64,000 nt of DNA from Gammaproteobacteria bacterium (GTDB lineage Bacteria; Pseudomonadota; Gammaproteobacteria; CAISUE01), in NCBI GenBank assembly GCA_021156105.1, contig JAJNBD010000009.1, forward strand, positions 1 to 64,000. Direction: 5' to 3'. Below are positions 1-7,727 of this stretch, in pieces (the first letter of the stretch is position 1; each line of letters starts with the position of its first letter). A program made the position numbers and the translations under genes. Under the pieces are notes generated by a model that had not been told where the DNA came from, searched no databases, and was given only the letters and a program-made list of their open reading frames with translations.

Positions 1-314
1 AAACCTTGTAAATTAAACCCCATGCCTAAAATGCCATTGCCACCTGAAGAGTCATAATGCAAACTCAAGGATGGCGCCATTTTAGCCGTCCCGGGAGGAA
101 TGGCTAATGCAATATCATAAACCGCGCTACCTGCAGGATTGACGGAAAACTTACCAGAAAAATTTCCTACGACAGTATCATCGGCGACTGTGGTTAAACG
201 TGCCCCACCCGAAAACATGCTAGTAAAATCGCCATAAGAGACGAAGGGAAAGAGAGAGCAGGCTACTAGAACTGTTAATGAAATAAGGCTAGTGCGTTTA
301 AAAATATTATTCAT
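1..314 (-). CDS. SpvB/TcdB-type toxin subunit, N-terminal part (cut by window edge)
   Basis: This is an open frame of 104 codons running off the left edge, starting at an ATG preceded by AAGGAT. A signal-peptide-like stretch (Lys-Arg, then a hydrophobic run ending near residue 25 at SYG) is followed by the typical SpvB N-terminal pattern: VYDIALAIPPGTAKMAPSLS, then LHYDSSGGNGILGMGFNLQG. The PPGT..M.PSLSL.Y.S..GNG.LG.G motif is characteristic of Salmonella SpvB and of the B component of insecticidal Tc toxins (TcaC/TcdB), whose RHS-like shell encloses a toxic C-terminus. Only the N-terminus is visible, so neither the full architecture nor intactness can be judged. It lies on the inferred island. 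Confidence 0.75.
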   Translation of the reverse strand, partial: MNNIFKRTSLISLTVLVACSLFPFVSYGDFTSMFSGGARLTTVADDTVVGNFSGKFSVNPAGSAVYDIALAIPPGTAKMAPSLSLHYDSSGGNGILGMGFNLQG

Positions 315-423
315 GGTAAATCCTTAATAATCGTTGCCGACAATCAGTGGGCGCTATTTTAAATTAGATCAATTATTTTGAGTGTTAAAATCTTTTAAAT
401 TTTATTAAAAGTCTAAGCTTTTT

Positions 424-774
424 TTATAAACCTCGATTTGTCTTCTGAATGCCGGACACTTCTTGGCATATTTGGTTAAGCCAGTTAAGACATGCATGTT
501 TTTTAATCCGAATATAATTTTCACAGTGACGTTGTCTATGACTGCTATAAAACGTATGCCAATATAAAGAAAGTAGGGCGCGGTAAACTTTAAACCGAGG
601 CTCTCGTCTTCTTCCTTTAGCAAGTTTTTGTATTTCAGAAGGGGATAGGTTGGCTTTACGGGCAATTTCACTGTAAGAATAACCAGCGCCATTGACTAAA
701 TCTTCGATCATTTCTGCCCATTCAGAAGTATATTGACTTCTTACTGCCTCAAAGGAGTTAAATGATGTATTCAT
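424..774 (-). CDS. Small helix-turn-helix protein
   Basis: This is a 116-residue protein. Residues 30-60 (YSYSEIARKANLSPSEIQKLAKG, given here in part) fit an XRE-like helix-turn-helix: a helix, a Ser-Pro-Ser turn and a recognition helix. The rest is basic, with several Cys residues near the C-terminus. It lies 21 bp downstream of the receiver-like gene at 796-1320 on the same strand and is probably co-transcribed with it. Short proteins with a WAEMI-DL-GY-EIA start resemble small regulators that I associate with Legionella and Coxiella relatives. A DNA-binding role is inferred and the target is unknown. Confidence 0.6.
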   Translation of the reverse strand: MNTSFNSFEAVRSQYTSEWAEMIEDLVNGAGYSYSEIARKANLSPSEIQKLAKGRRREPRFKVYRALLSLYWHTFYSSHRQRHCENYIRIKKHACLNWLNQICQEVSGIQKTNRGL

Positions 775-795
775 ATGCTTTTCTTTGCTTGAAAA

Positions 796-1320
796 TTAAT
801 GTACAAGTCCAATTGGTGGTAAGGTATCTAAAATGTCTTGAGGAGTAGAAATATAGTCAATGCAAGCGTCAAAGCCATAACCTAAATAGTCTTGGGATGG
901 TTTTATGCTGAGATAAATTAAGTAGGGGGAAGCGGCATATCGTTTAAAGTAACTAACTAAAAACCCCATGCCAACTTCTTTGAAGGACTCAGAGGCAATT
1001 ACAATGCTATATGATTCAGTTTTAGAAAGTGTATGAAGTAGTTCTTCTTTTGAGCGCACATGCTCAACATAAAATTTTTGTTTTAAAAATATGAGAGTTA
1101 AGAAGTTTTGTTCGTGTATGTCAGGAGAGATAATGAGGATTTTTGGGGTTGGTTCTAAACAGCGTCGAGAGAAATGTTTTTTTAGCAGTGCTTTATGGCT
1201 TCTTTCAAGCTTTTTTATGGCTAGAGAATCAAAAGATCTAAATAGATAATTTGACCATGCGGTTACGTACAAATTAAAAAAAACATTAATACTGCTAAAA
1301 CTTTTATTTGATTTTTCCAT
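796..1320 (-). CDS. Degenerate response-regulator receiver-like protein
   Basis: This is a 174-residue protein. Residues 59-170 follow the beta-alpha order of a receiver domain (PKILIIS at strand 1, SIVIAS at strand 3, LIYLSI at strand 4, and a final helix after YISTPQDIL). The acidic pocket and the phospho-acceptor Asp are replaced (ISPD for the DD pair, ASES at the acceptor site) and no switch Lys is clear. It would therefore be a pseudo-receiver that does not take phosphate. The N-terminus is a basic helix with no recognised domain. The ATG is preceded by GAGG. It is probably the first gene of a two-gene unit with the HTH gene at 424-774. Confidence 0.5.
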   Translation of the reverse strand: MEKSNKSFSSINVFFNLYVTAWSNYLFRSFDSLAIKKLERSHKALLKKHFSRRCLEPTPKILIISPDIHEQNFLTLIFLKQKFYVEHVRSKEELLHTLSKTESYSIVIASESFKEVGMGFLVSYFKRYAASPYLIYLSIKPSQDYLGYGFDACIDYISTPQDILDTLPPIGLVH

Positions 1321-1672
1321 AAATAACCTCGCTGATATTTTTAAGTTGATTAAAATATTGCGAGGAAACAGATTAATCTTTACTTCCCAAGAACTGTTAT
1401 TGTTGTTAGAATATTCCTGAGGAAAAGGTCCGCTAAACCTGTTGCCTCGTCTCTAGTCCAGCTAAGCTGCAACTTGGCTGGACCTTTCCTTACCCAAATT
1501 TAAAATTTATTACGTCCAAAAAATTATTTACTTGCTATTAACTTGCTGTACTGCCTATAATTTTTTGAACTTGTTTTTACTATAATTCAAATTTAAAATG
1601 TATTGCAAGTGGTAAAATTTTAACTGGAATGCATTTTTTGCTTTCTGATTGTTGCTATAAAGGGATTTCCAA
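1321..1672. other. Divergent intergenic region with nested inverted repeats
   Basis: This 352-bp AT-rich gap between divergent genes shows no ORF worth calling. It holds two overlapping inverted repeats. AGGAAAAGGTCC (1420-1431) pairs with GGACCTTTCCT (1480-1490). The inner GTCCAGC (1456-1462) pairs with GCTGGAC (1477-1483). Bases 1480-1483 belong to both right arms, so the two stems exclude each other. Confidence 0.5.
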
Positions 1673-2866
1673 ATGAATATTTTAGTAATCAATCGATGGT
1701 CAGATGAATTTGCTAACTATCAAAATTATATCAATCATCAGCTACATCAGGTTGCATATATCACAACTCCTGCTGGTCAGAAATGGCTTCCCTCAAGAGC
1801 GGATATCCTTACTCAACAGAATTTAAATGATTTTGAGTTATTGCTTCAAAATGCGAATTTGCTTTCAGACAAGCTAGGTGGTATAGACCTAATTATTGCT
1901 ATGTCAGAGTCTGATTTAATAAATGCGGCAAAATTAAGAGAGATGTTTTGTGTGCCAGGTTTAAATCAGAAAGCAACAGAAATGCTTAAGAATAAAGTTT
2001 GCATGAAAGATGCAATTAAAAAAGCTGGTCTTTTAGTTCCGCTTTATTTTGATTGCTTTAGTGAAGAAGCTATTAATAACCTTATTGATCAAAAAGGTTT
2101 CCCAATCATCTTAAAACCAAAATTAGAAGCTGGATCTAGAGGGCTGCATAAAGTTGAGAATTTCAGTGAGTTACATAAAATTGTTAAAGAAATAGAGCTT
2201 AATAGATACGAGTGTGAAGAATATATTGAAGGAGAAGTTTTTCATATTGATGGAGTGGTAGTTAAGCAGGATATTAAATTCATTAAAGCTTCTAAATATA
2301 TTTTAAGTTGTTTAGACTTTCGTTACGGTAGGCCCGTAGGTTCAGTAGTTATTGACGACGTTTTGCTAAATAAGCGCCTAAAAGATTTCACGGAAAAAGC
2401 TTTAAAAGCCTTGTCTCTTGATTCTGGCATTTTTCATTTGGAAGTTATCTACGACAAGAAAGATCAGTTATTTTTTCTTGAGATTGGAGCCCGCATGGGC
2501 GGTGGTGAATCTAATGTGGTAATTAGAGATGTATTTGGTGTAAACCTTGCAGAGTGCTGGGTGAAAATTCAGTTGCAAGAGCCTCTGCCTGAAATAAGGG
2601 AAAATAATGAAGAGTACGGTGGTCTTTTATTAATGCCAGAACCAGCTGAGACGCCATGTAAGGTACAATCTTGTACGAGCTTTATCGGAAAGGTGCCTTG
2701 TCTGTATAAAGAAATTTTACCAGCTAAAGATGATGTATTGGATGGAAAGGGCGCGTATGAGCATATCAGCGGTAGATTTTTGTTTAGAGGCTCAAGCAGT
2801 GCTTCAATAGAAAACTCTATAAGAGAAATTATGAATGAGTTTTTCATTGAAACAATACCATGCTAG
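1673..2866 (+). CDS. ATP-grasp carboxylate-amine ligase family protein
   Basis: This 397-residue protein has ATP-grasp architecture. It has an N-terminal alpha/beta domain (MNILVINRW), a central ATP-binding lobe with GFPIILKPKLEAGSRGL (residues 142-158) and EEYIEGE, and a metal-binding C-lobe segment FFLEIGARMGGGE (about residues 270-282). ATP-grasp enzymes of this type form an acyl phosphate and join it to an amine or thiol. The substrate cannot be told from sequence. The ATG has an AAGGGAT ribosome site. The next gene starts 14 bp after the stop, which implies an operon. Several RiPP and dipeptide pathways use such ligases, so a link with the neighbouring YcaO cluster is possible but unproven. 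Confidence 0.75.
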   Translation: MNILVINRWSDEFANYQNYINHQLHQVAYITTPAGQKWLPSRADILTQQNLNDFELLLQNANLLSDKLGGIDLIIAMSESDLINAAKLREMFCVPGLNQKATEMLKNKVCMKDAIKKAGLLVPLYFDCFSEEAINNLIDQKGFPIILKPKLEAGSRGLHKVENFSELHKIVKEIELNRYECEEYIEGEVFHIDGVVVKQDIKFIKASKYILSCLDFRYGRPVGSVVIDDVLLNKRLKDFTEKALKALSLDSGIFHLEVIYDKKDQLFFLEIGARMGGGESNVVIRDVFGVNLAECWVKIQLQEPLPEIRENNEEYGGLLLMPEPAETPCKVQSCTSFIGKVPCLYKEILPAKDDVLDGKGAYEHISGRFLFRGSSSASIENSIREIMNEFFIETIPC

Positions 2867-2879
2867 GACTGGAAGAATT

Positions 2880-4208
2880 ATGGAAAATAAAACTCAGCTA
2901 GAAATTTTACAATGGAAGGATGTGAAGAAAAAAGTTCAAGCGGTTAATCCACGTGTTGCTAAAGATATGAACTCTATTAAAGGGGTTGATAACTTTAAAG
3001 TAGTAAGAGCAACTTATCAATTTGGTGATGACATTATTGATAAAGGACAATTTAAGCTGAATGTTAATGGTAAAAACGTTGTGCATGATAACCGATTAGT
3101 GCCCAACGAGATACAAGAGATCTTAGATTATAACTGGAGGGCTATTCCATTTGGTATCGTTACTAAAGGCTCAACAGAATCTTATATTGATCATCTAACG
3201 AATATTTTACCATTCCGCTTAATGCCACCCGGTACTACTTTTTCTGTGGTAAGTGTTTTCGATACGCAGCAGTTTTCAAATACAGTTGCAGAATTACGCT
3301 CAACAAAAGCGGGCTGTCGGTCTCTAATTATGCTGCCAAAAATTTCTCATGCTGAATCTAACCAAAGACTTCAGGCTAAATACCAAGTTAAAAAAGAAAA
3401 CCTTTGTCCTAAAAACCTTGCTGATCAGTGGTACCTTCTTAGGGATTTAGCGATCTCAAAATGTTTTGAGACTAATTGGGAGGCAGAATTAATATTATTC
3501 TCTAAAGAGTTTATCTCTCAAAAACCAGATACTCTTGAGCTAAGGTACGACTTATTGCATCGTGTCTGGCAGATGGAATCTTTTAGGCGAAACCAAGTCA
3601 CACATGATTTTATTTGGTCTATGTTTCTAAAACATCTACCGTCGCCTCTGAAAAATGATGCTTATATTATTGAAACAGTAAAGCATCTAGTGTTAATTGC
3701 AATGCAGGAGGTGCCGGGCTACATACCTGCTTGTGATGATACTGCTGGACCTATTACGGATTTTACTCAAGCTTTTTTAAAATGTTATCGGATTAGGTAC
3801 CATTATCCTATCTTTATGCGGCTAGAGCACTATGATGGGATAAATCCTATTTACTATTCGCTACATAGGCATACGTTTTTTTCTGATGTTCCCGAAAAGC
3901 CTTCTATGAAGCAAACAATCAATCAGCTTGTGAAAATAAGAGAAGTTTTATTTTTATTTATAGAGTATATTCTTAAAAATAAATTTGAGCATCCACTAGA
4001 CAAAACCTTGCTTTACCAAACTTTATTAAATACCGAATTTGATTTTTTCCATCCCAAAGGTTCAGGCATAATAAACCATAAGATAAAATCAATAGCTCGA
4101 GATGATAAAAGATTCCTTTTGTTGGGAAGTGGTATTAATAAAGGTTTAGAGTTTCCAGAGTATTCAATATTTTTTCATGGTTGTATTAGAATTCGGCCAA
4201 AGTTTTAA
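2880..4208 (+). CDS. Protein of unknown function in ATP-grasp operon
   Basis: I do not recognise this 442-residue soluble protein. The ATG at 2880 is chosen because GGAAG sits just upstream. An in-frame ATG at 2835 would overlap the ATP-grasp gene. There is no signal peptide or membrane segment. The first third contains FRLMPPGTTFSVVSVFDTQQ. The middle is helical and rich in aromatic residues, with His-rich stretches (RYHYPIFMRLEHYDG, then SLHRHTFF). The tight spacing after the ATP-grasp gene suggests they work together, as partner enzyme or carrier recognition protein. Function unknown. Confidence 0.6.
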   Translation: MENKTQLEILQWKDVKKKVQAVNPRVAKDMNSIKGVDNFKVVRATYQFGDDIIDKGQFKLNVNGKNVVHDNRLVPNEIQEILDYNWRAIPFGIVTKGSTESYIDHLTNILPFRLMPPGTTFSVVSVFDTQQFSNTVAELRSTKAGCRSLIMLPKISHAESNQRLQAKYQVKKENLCPKNLADQWYLLRDLAISKCFETNWEAELILFSKEFISQKPDTLELRYDLLHRVWQMESFRRNQVTHDFIWSMFLKHLPSPLKNDAYIIETVKHLVLIAMQEVPGYIPACDDTAGPITDFTQAFLKCYRIRYHYPIFMRLEHYDGINPIYYSLHRHTFFSDVPEKPSMKQTINQLVKIREVLFLFIEYILKNKFEHPLDKTLLYQTLLNTEFDFFHPKGSGIINHKIKSIARDDKRFLLLGSGINKGLEFPEYSIFFHGCIRIRPKF

Positions 4209-4277
4209 TGGTTGGCTAAGTGTGCAATAATGTTTTTTAGTTTTAAAGATTTTTTAAACATTAAAAGGATATTATTT

Positions 4278-4958
4278 ATGCTAAAATTTTTTCGTTTTTC
4301 CTTAATTGGTTTGAGTTTATCAGTTGCTTTGTTTCCGGTTGTTAGCTCTGCTTCAATTACACAGCTTACAGCAGAGGATGGTGCTTATAAGTTTGCAGAT
4401 ATATCTCAGAGGCAGCCAGATGTGAACTTGGCATCTCGTGGCACAATCAGAAATGAAGAGTTTGCGGCTGCTGGGCTGAAGGGATTTGAATTTCATCCAT
4501 ATGATACGAGTATTGAAACAGGTAATTCTCCGGCAATAGATAAAGTTTATTTTATTCTTGATGATAAGTATGATTTGCCAGGCCTTGCTGCCAAACTTAA
4601 ACTTAATAACATTTATCCTGCAGGTGGAGGCGTGGAGGATAATCTACCTATTAGAGAACAGGTAACAAAATGGGGTGCGTTAACCACATCTGAATTTTAT
4701 CCTCTTTATAAGAAATTTTTAAATGAAGCAAAATATGAGAAAGATCCTATTATGCAACAAGCAGAATATGGAGTTTTAAGTGATGTGTTAAATCTTGTCC
4801 AAATTTTGATTGCTGTTAATGGTCTGGGTTTATATAGTGGAAAAGCTTATGAATGGGGTTTGCCGATTGAGCCAGATGCAGCTCGAATAGAGTTTGAGCG
4901 ACGTGTGGAAACGAGAGAGAATCTCATTAAGTCTTCAAGAGGCATTGTGAATCAATAG
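4278..4958 (+). CDS. Secreted protein of unknown function
   Basis: This 226-residue protein starts at an ATG with AAGGAT upstream. An earlier in-frame ATG at 4212 lacks a ribosome site and would bury the signal peptide. Residues 1-22 form a clear signal sequence (MLKFFRF, a hydrophobic core, cleavage near VSSAS). The mature part is mixed alpha/beta with no recognised motif. It has the segment VYFILDDKYDLPGLAAKLKL and a hydrophobic C-terminal patch (VLNLVQILIAVNGLGLYSG). It lies 69 bp after the unknown gene and may be the last member of the ATP-grasp unit. It is convergent with the TfuA gene. Confidence 0.55.
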   Translation: MLKFFRFSLIGLSLSVALFPVVSSASITQLTAEDGAYKFADISQRQPDVNLASRGTIRNEEFAAAGLKGFEFHPYDTSIETGNSPAIDKVYFILDDKYDLPGLAAKLKLNNIYPAGGGVEDNLPIREQVTKWGALTTSEFYPLYKKFLNEAKYEKDPIMQQAEYGVLSDVLNLVQILIAVNGLGLYSGKAYEWGLPIEPDAARIEFERRVETRENLIKSSRGIVNQ

Positions 4959-5011
4959 GAAGGGTAGATTAAAGCAGGCATATAATAAAAAAAATAGCTT
5001 GAATTAATCTC

Positions 5012-5062
5012 GATTTAATCTGGCAGTTACTTCTGAAAGGTTGGAGACTGTCAGATTAGATT
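5012..5062. repeat. Hairpin repeat, copy A
   Basis: The arms 5012-5027 and 5047-5062 pair over 16 positions with a few G-T pairs. The core is CTGGCAGTTAC on the left and ACTGTCAG on the right, with a loop containing TGAAAGG. It lies between convergent genes and resembles copies at 16391-16436 and 18515-18585, so it may also act as a bidirectional terminator. Confidence 0.55.
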
Positions 5063-5083
5063 TGATTTATTACAACTTATTGT

Positions 5084-6331
5084 TTATTGGAGTATGGCTA
5101 TAGCTTGCTCTAGCCAATAAATATCAAAGCTCTTAACGCGTATATTTAGATAATGCGCATTCCCTTCTTCAATGGCCATATAGTATATTGTTATATATTC
5201 TAAAAAGTTTTGCAGTTCTGAGCTAATATTATTTTGAGTCAGCCAAGTTTTTACGTCTTCTTTTGTTGTAAGGTTAAATTTTCTCCTTATATAGTTCAAA
5301 CATTGCTTTTGAGCATCTTGCTGAATAGAAACTTTTTGAGACGAAATTAAACTTATAAAATAAGAATATAAAGAAGCAATTTTAATAATATTTTGGCTTG
5401 ATTCTGGTTGACCATAATACGCTGAAAGGTGCTTTTTTGGTCTATCTTCTGGCTGTTGATTGATTATAACTTTTATTTCTTTTAGGAAGGTTTCAATTGA
5501 AACACTGTCAAAATTACTGGCATCGTAAACGAGGTTTAAAAGTTTAGCGAAATCTGTAGTAAGAAGATTTTGTTGCTTTTCTAGTGTTAAAATTTTTTTT
5601 GTCTTTTCAGGAAGCCAGCTATAAATTTTTTCAAAAGGTTTAGATGAAACTTCCCTGTAAAGCTTGTATAAAAAGATATTTTCTATTTCTAGGTTTTCGA
5701 TAGCTGGGTTTATAGATAGTTGTTCAAAATTTTTTAGCAGATCAATAGCATCATTTTTTTTCTGATCAATGTAGTTGTTTCTAAACCATTCTGCTAAATT
5801 ATATGGCTTAAGAATTTCTTCTGTGGTTTCTAAGGTGCGCTCGTAATAAGGTGTTTTTCTTAAGCAATTAATAATTTTATTGGCATCCCTAAAGGTGATT
5901 AATGATTGTTTAACCGCTTCTTTGAGGGTAAAGCGGATGTTTATTAAGGGTACTGTTTTATCTTTGTGATTTAGGAAAGAAATAGCTACTTCATCATCTC
6001 CGGTAATTTTATGGGTTTTATATGATTTATAAATGAGTCCATGTCCAATCATTCCATATGGCCAAAGTTCTGCTGCACGTAATGCACCCATACTGCTTGC
6101 GCCAAAAATATTTATGCCACATTTAAGCGCTAGAAGGATCTCTTTATGCTTGACTGAGGCAGTCTGATTAAAGAGTCCATCGATGATGAGAATATTTTTA
6201 GGTTTTAAAAAAAGAATTTTTAATATATCACCTGCCTTAATTGCGGGTAAGTAAATAGCGTTTGGTAAGATTTCTTTTGCTTTTGCCTCACTTAAAGTGG
6301 AATCAATAAATACAATATTTTCAATATTCAT
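5084..6331 (-). CDS. tfuA: TfuA-like thioamidation partner protein
   Basis: This is a 415-residue protein. The N-terminal 150 residues match the TfuA family: FIDSTLS near the start, IDGLFNQ around residue 50, and the hallmark FGASSMGALRAAEL (about residues 75-88) followed by YGMIG. TfuA proteins are encoded beside YcaO enzymes and assist conversion of a peptide amide to a thioamide, as in methyl-coenzyme M reductase thioglycine and the thioviridamide group. The C-terminal 260 residues form a helical region of unclear role. The start ATG overlaps the YcaO stop by 4 bp (ATGA), so translational coupling is likely. Unusually for this window it is a cytosolic partner with no signal peptide. Confidence 0.85.
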   Translation of the reverse strand: MNIENIVFIDSTLSEAKAKEILPNAIYLPAIKAGDILKILFLKPKNILIIDGLFNQTASVKHKEILLALKCGINIFGASSMGALRAAELWPYGMIGHGLIYKSYKTHKITGDDEVAISFLNHKDKTVPLINIRFTLKEAVKQSLITFRDANKIINCLRKTPYYERTLETTEEILKPYNLAEWFRNNYIDQKKNDAIDLLKNFEQLSINPAIENLEIENIFLYKLYREVSSKPFEKIYSWLPEKTKKILTLEKQQNLLTTDFAKLLNLVYDASNFDSVSIETFLKEIKVIINQQPEDRPKKHLSAYYGQPESSQNIIKIASLYSYFISLISSQKVSIQQDAQKQCLNYIRRKFNLTTKEDVKTWLTQNNISSELQNFLEYITIYYMAIEEGNAHYLNIRVKSFDIYWLEQAIAILQ

Positions 6332-7434
6332 ATTGCTAAACCAATGGCTAATGCATGCACAACTGATATCTTGTCATATTCAGGGCTGGCATGCGTAATC
6401 TGGACTAATTCTGTTATACCTTTTTTCGCAAATTTTTCTATAAGGATATCAAGGCTTTTATTTGGGTCGAGATTAGTATCGAGATGCTGTTTAGAAAAAT
6501 CAATCTTAGGGGAAGTTGTAGACTGGTGCCAAACCGATTCATAGTGTTTAGATAGAATATCGTCTCTTGCGCCTGATATAAAGCTAAGGCGAGATTGAGC
6601 GGCTTCAGTTATAGCACGTGATAGCGCAATGTTTTTATTGGGGTGTGTACCAGATCCATAATATTTGCCAAGCAGCCTTGTGGGGTTATTACAAGCTATC
6701 GTGCAGTAATAGGTAGGGATTTCAAAGTCATTTGTGATGTCAAATATCTCGATGCTATTGCGAAGCGTAATTTTCTTTATTAAATTTATGAGAGGAGAGG
6801 TTTGAGTTGTATCAAGGTTTATCAGACTTTGTTCTCTGGAGCTTGTGCTGCTATTTAAAAAATTATGAACGGCGTTTCTTTCAATTAACTCACACAGCGA
6901 GTGTATTAACGCTTCTTCCTCTAGATTCCCAGAGGCTAATCCGGTGCTTGACTTGGCGAAGATATTTTCTTCGTTTGTGGTTTTTGTTAAATCAAGAGAA
7001 ACATAGCTATGAGGAATATAGCAATTTTTTCCACTTAAAATATTTCTGCCTTGTACCCAGTGCTGAATAACACTACTTTCTGTGTAAATAGCATTTTTAG
7101 GGAGGTTATGGGGAGCAATGAATAGTGTTTTATTTTTTTGAAGCTCTTCGTTTGAAATTTTTCTTGGGGTTATGTTCTCTGCAAAATAATGTTCAATAGA
7201 TTCCATATAAGCACTACATAGTGCGAGATCTTTTCTAAGGCCTTTTCCTAGAGAAGTTGAAACGCTTTTGGCAAGTGGCCTTATGCAAGTAAACACAGGC
7301 AAGCGGAGGTCATCAAGATAAGTTAGTTCTGCAACTCGGGTAATGCCAATTTTTTGGGCAATTGACCTGGCAATTTTTAAGGTAGAGTTAGGATATTTGG
7401 CCCTTAATGTTCCAGAAAGGTCAATAAGGTTCAT
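6328..7434 (-). CDS. ycaO: YcaO-domain ATP-dependent peptide-backbone enzyme
   Basis: This 368-residue protein has YcaO nucleotide-site features. These are Glu78 and Glu81 in AYMESIEHY, SSTGLASGN (residues 162-170), then LEEEALIHSLCELIERNA with Glu182 and Glu185, and TEAAQSRL near residue 280. YcaO enzymes phosphorylate a backbone amide oxygen, allowing attack by a side chain or by sulfide. With a TfuA partner the expected product is a thioamide. The C-terminus ends VVHALAIGLAI rather than in the usual V-PGLE-type tail, so it looks shortened or diverged there. It lies 53 bp downstream of the small peptide gene and overlaps tfuA by 4 bp. Confidence 0.88.
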   Translation of the reverse strand: MNLIDLSGTLRAKYPNSTLKIARSIAQKIGITRVAELTYLDDLRLPVFTCIRPLAKSVSTSLGKGLRKDLALCSAYMESIEHYFAENITPRKISNEELQKNKTLFIAPHNLPKNAIYTESSVIQHWVQGRNILSGKNCYIPHSYVSLDLTKTTNEENIFAKSSTGLASGNLEEEALIHSLCELIERNAVHNFLNSSTSSREQSLINLDTTQTSPLINLIKKITLRNSIEIFDITNDFEIPTYYCTIACNNPTRLLGKYYGSGTHPNKNIALSRAITEAAQSRLSFISGARDDILSKHYESVWHQSTTSPKIDFSKQHLDTNLDPNKSLDILIEKFAKKGITELVQITHASPEYDKISVVHALAIGLAI

Positions 7435-7487
7435 GTTGGCGGATGCCTTGAAAAAGTAATAGCTAAAATTTACTTTTATTCAGTGCG

Positions 7488-7571
7488 CTAGTAAGATATT
7501 TTATCCATGCCCAGTGGCGCGGTTTCCATATCTTCGTCAAAAATTACATCTAATAAAAGATCGTCTTGCAT
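7488..7571 (-). CDS. 27-residue candidate precursor peptide
   Basis: This short gene was found by eye. ATG at 7571 is preceded by AAGGAATT at good spacing, and TAG follows after 27 codons. The N-terminal half is acidic and hydrophobic (MQDDLLLDVIFDEDMET), like many RiPP leaders. The C-terminus reads APLGMDKISY. There is no Cys, one Thr and one Ser, so azole chemistry is unlikely, while backbone thioamidation needs no special side chain. It lies directly upstream of ycaO-tfuA behind its own promoter. Its identity as the modified substrate is inferred from position, ribosome site and composition. No homologue is known to me. Confidence 0.6.
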   Translation of the reverse strand: MQDDLLLDVIFDEDMETAPLGMDKISY

Positions 7572-7617
7572 AGTTGAATTCCTTATTGAAAAATAATAAG
7601 TTATTTTTCTTGTTCTT

Positions 7618-7667
7618 ATTATAGGGTAGAAAAGGGGATGGTTTCAATAGAGAATCTTATTCTCTAT
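7618..7667 (-). promoter_or_regulatory. Promoter and palindromic operator of the peptide-ycaO-tfuA unit
   Basis: On the minus strand, TTGAAA (7647-7642) and TATAAT (7623-7618) are separated by 18 bp, a near-consensus sigma-70 promoter. It starts transcription about 40 bp before the peptide ATG. A perfect 9-bp palindrome, ATAGAGAAT-CTT-ATTCTCTAT (7647-7667), abuts and just overlaps the -35 box. That is a typical position for a regulator-binding site. The regulator is not identified. Confidence 0.55.
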
Positions 7668-7727
7668 GGCAATGTCATCAATAGCTTTTTTGCTTTATTG
7701 AAAGCTTTACGCCTTTTTTAGGCTGTT

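Noticed and set aside
405..692. 95-codon minus-strand frame
   Set aside because: It overlaps the HTH gene in another phase and lacks a ribosome site or family features.
2569..2847. Minus-strand frame inside the ATP-grasp gene
   Set aside because: It is antisense to a gene with clear ATP-grasp motifs. The composition is that of a shadow.
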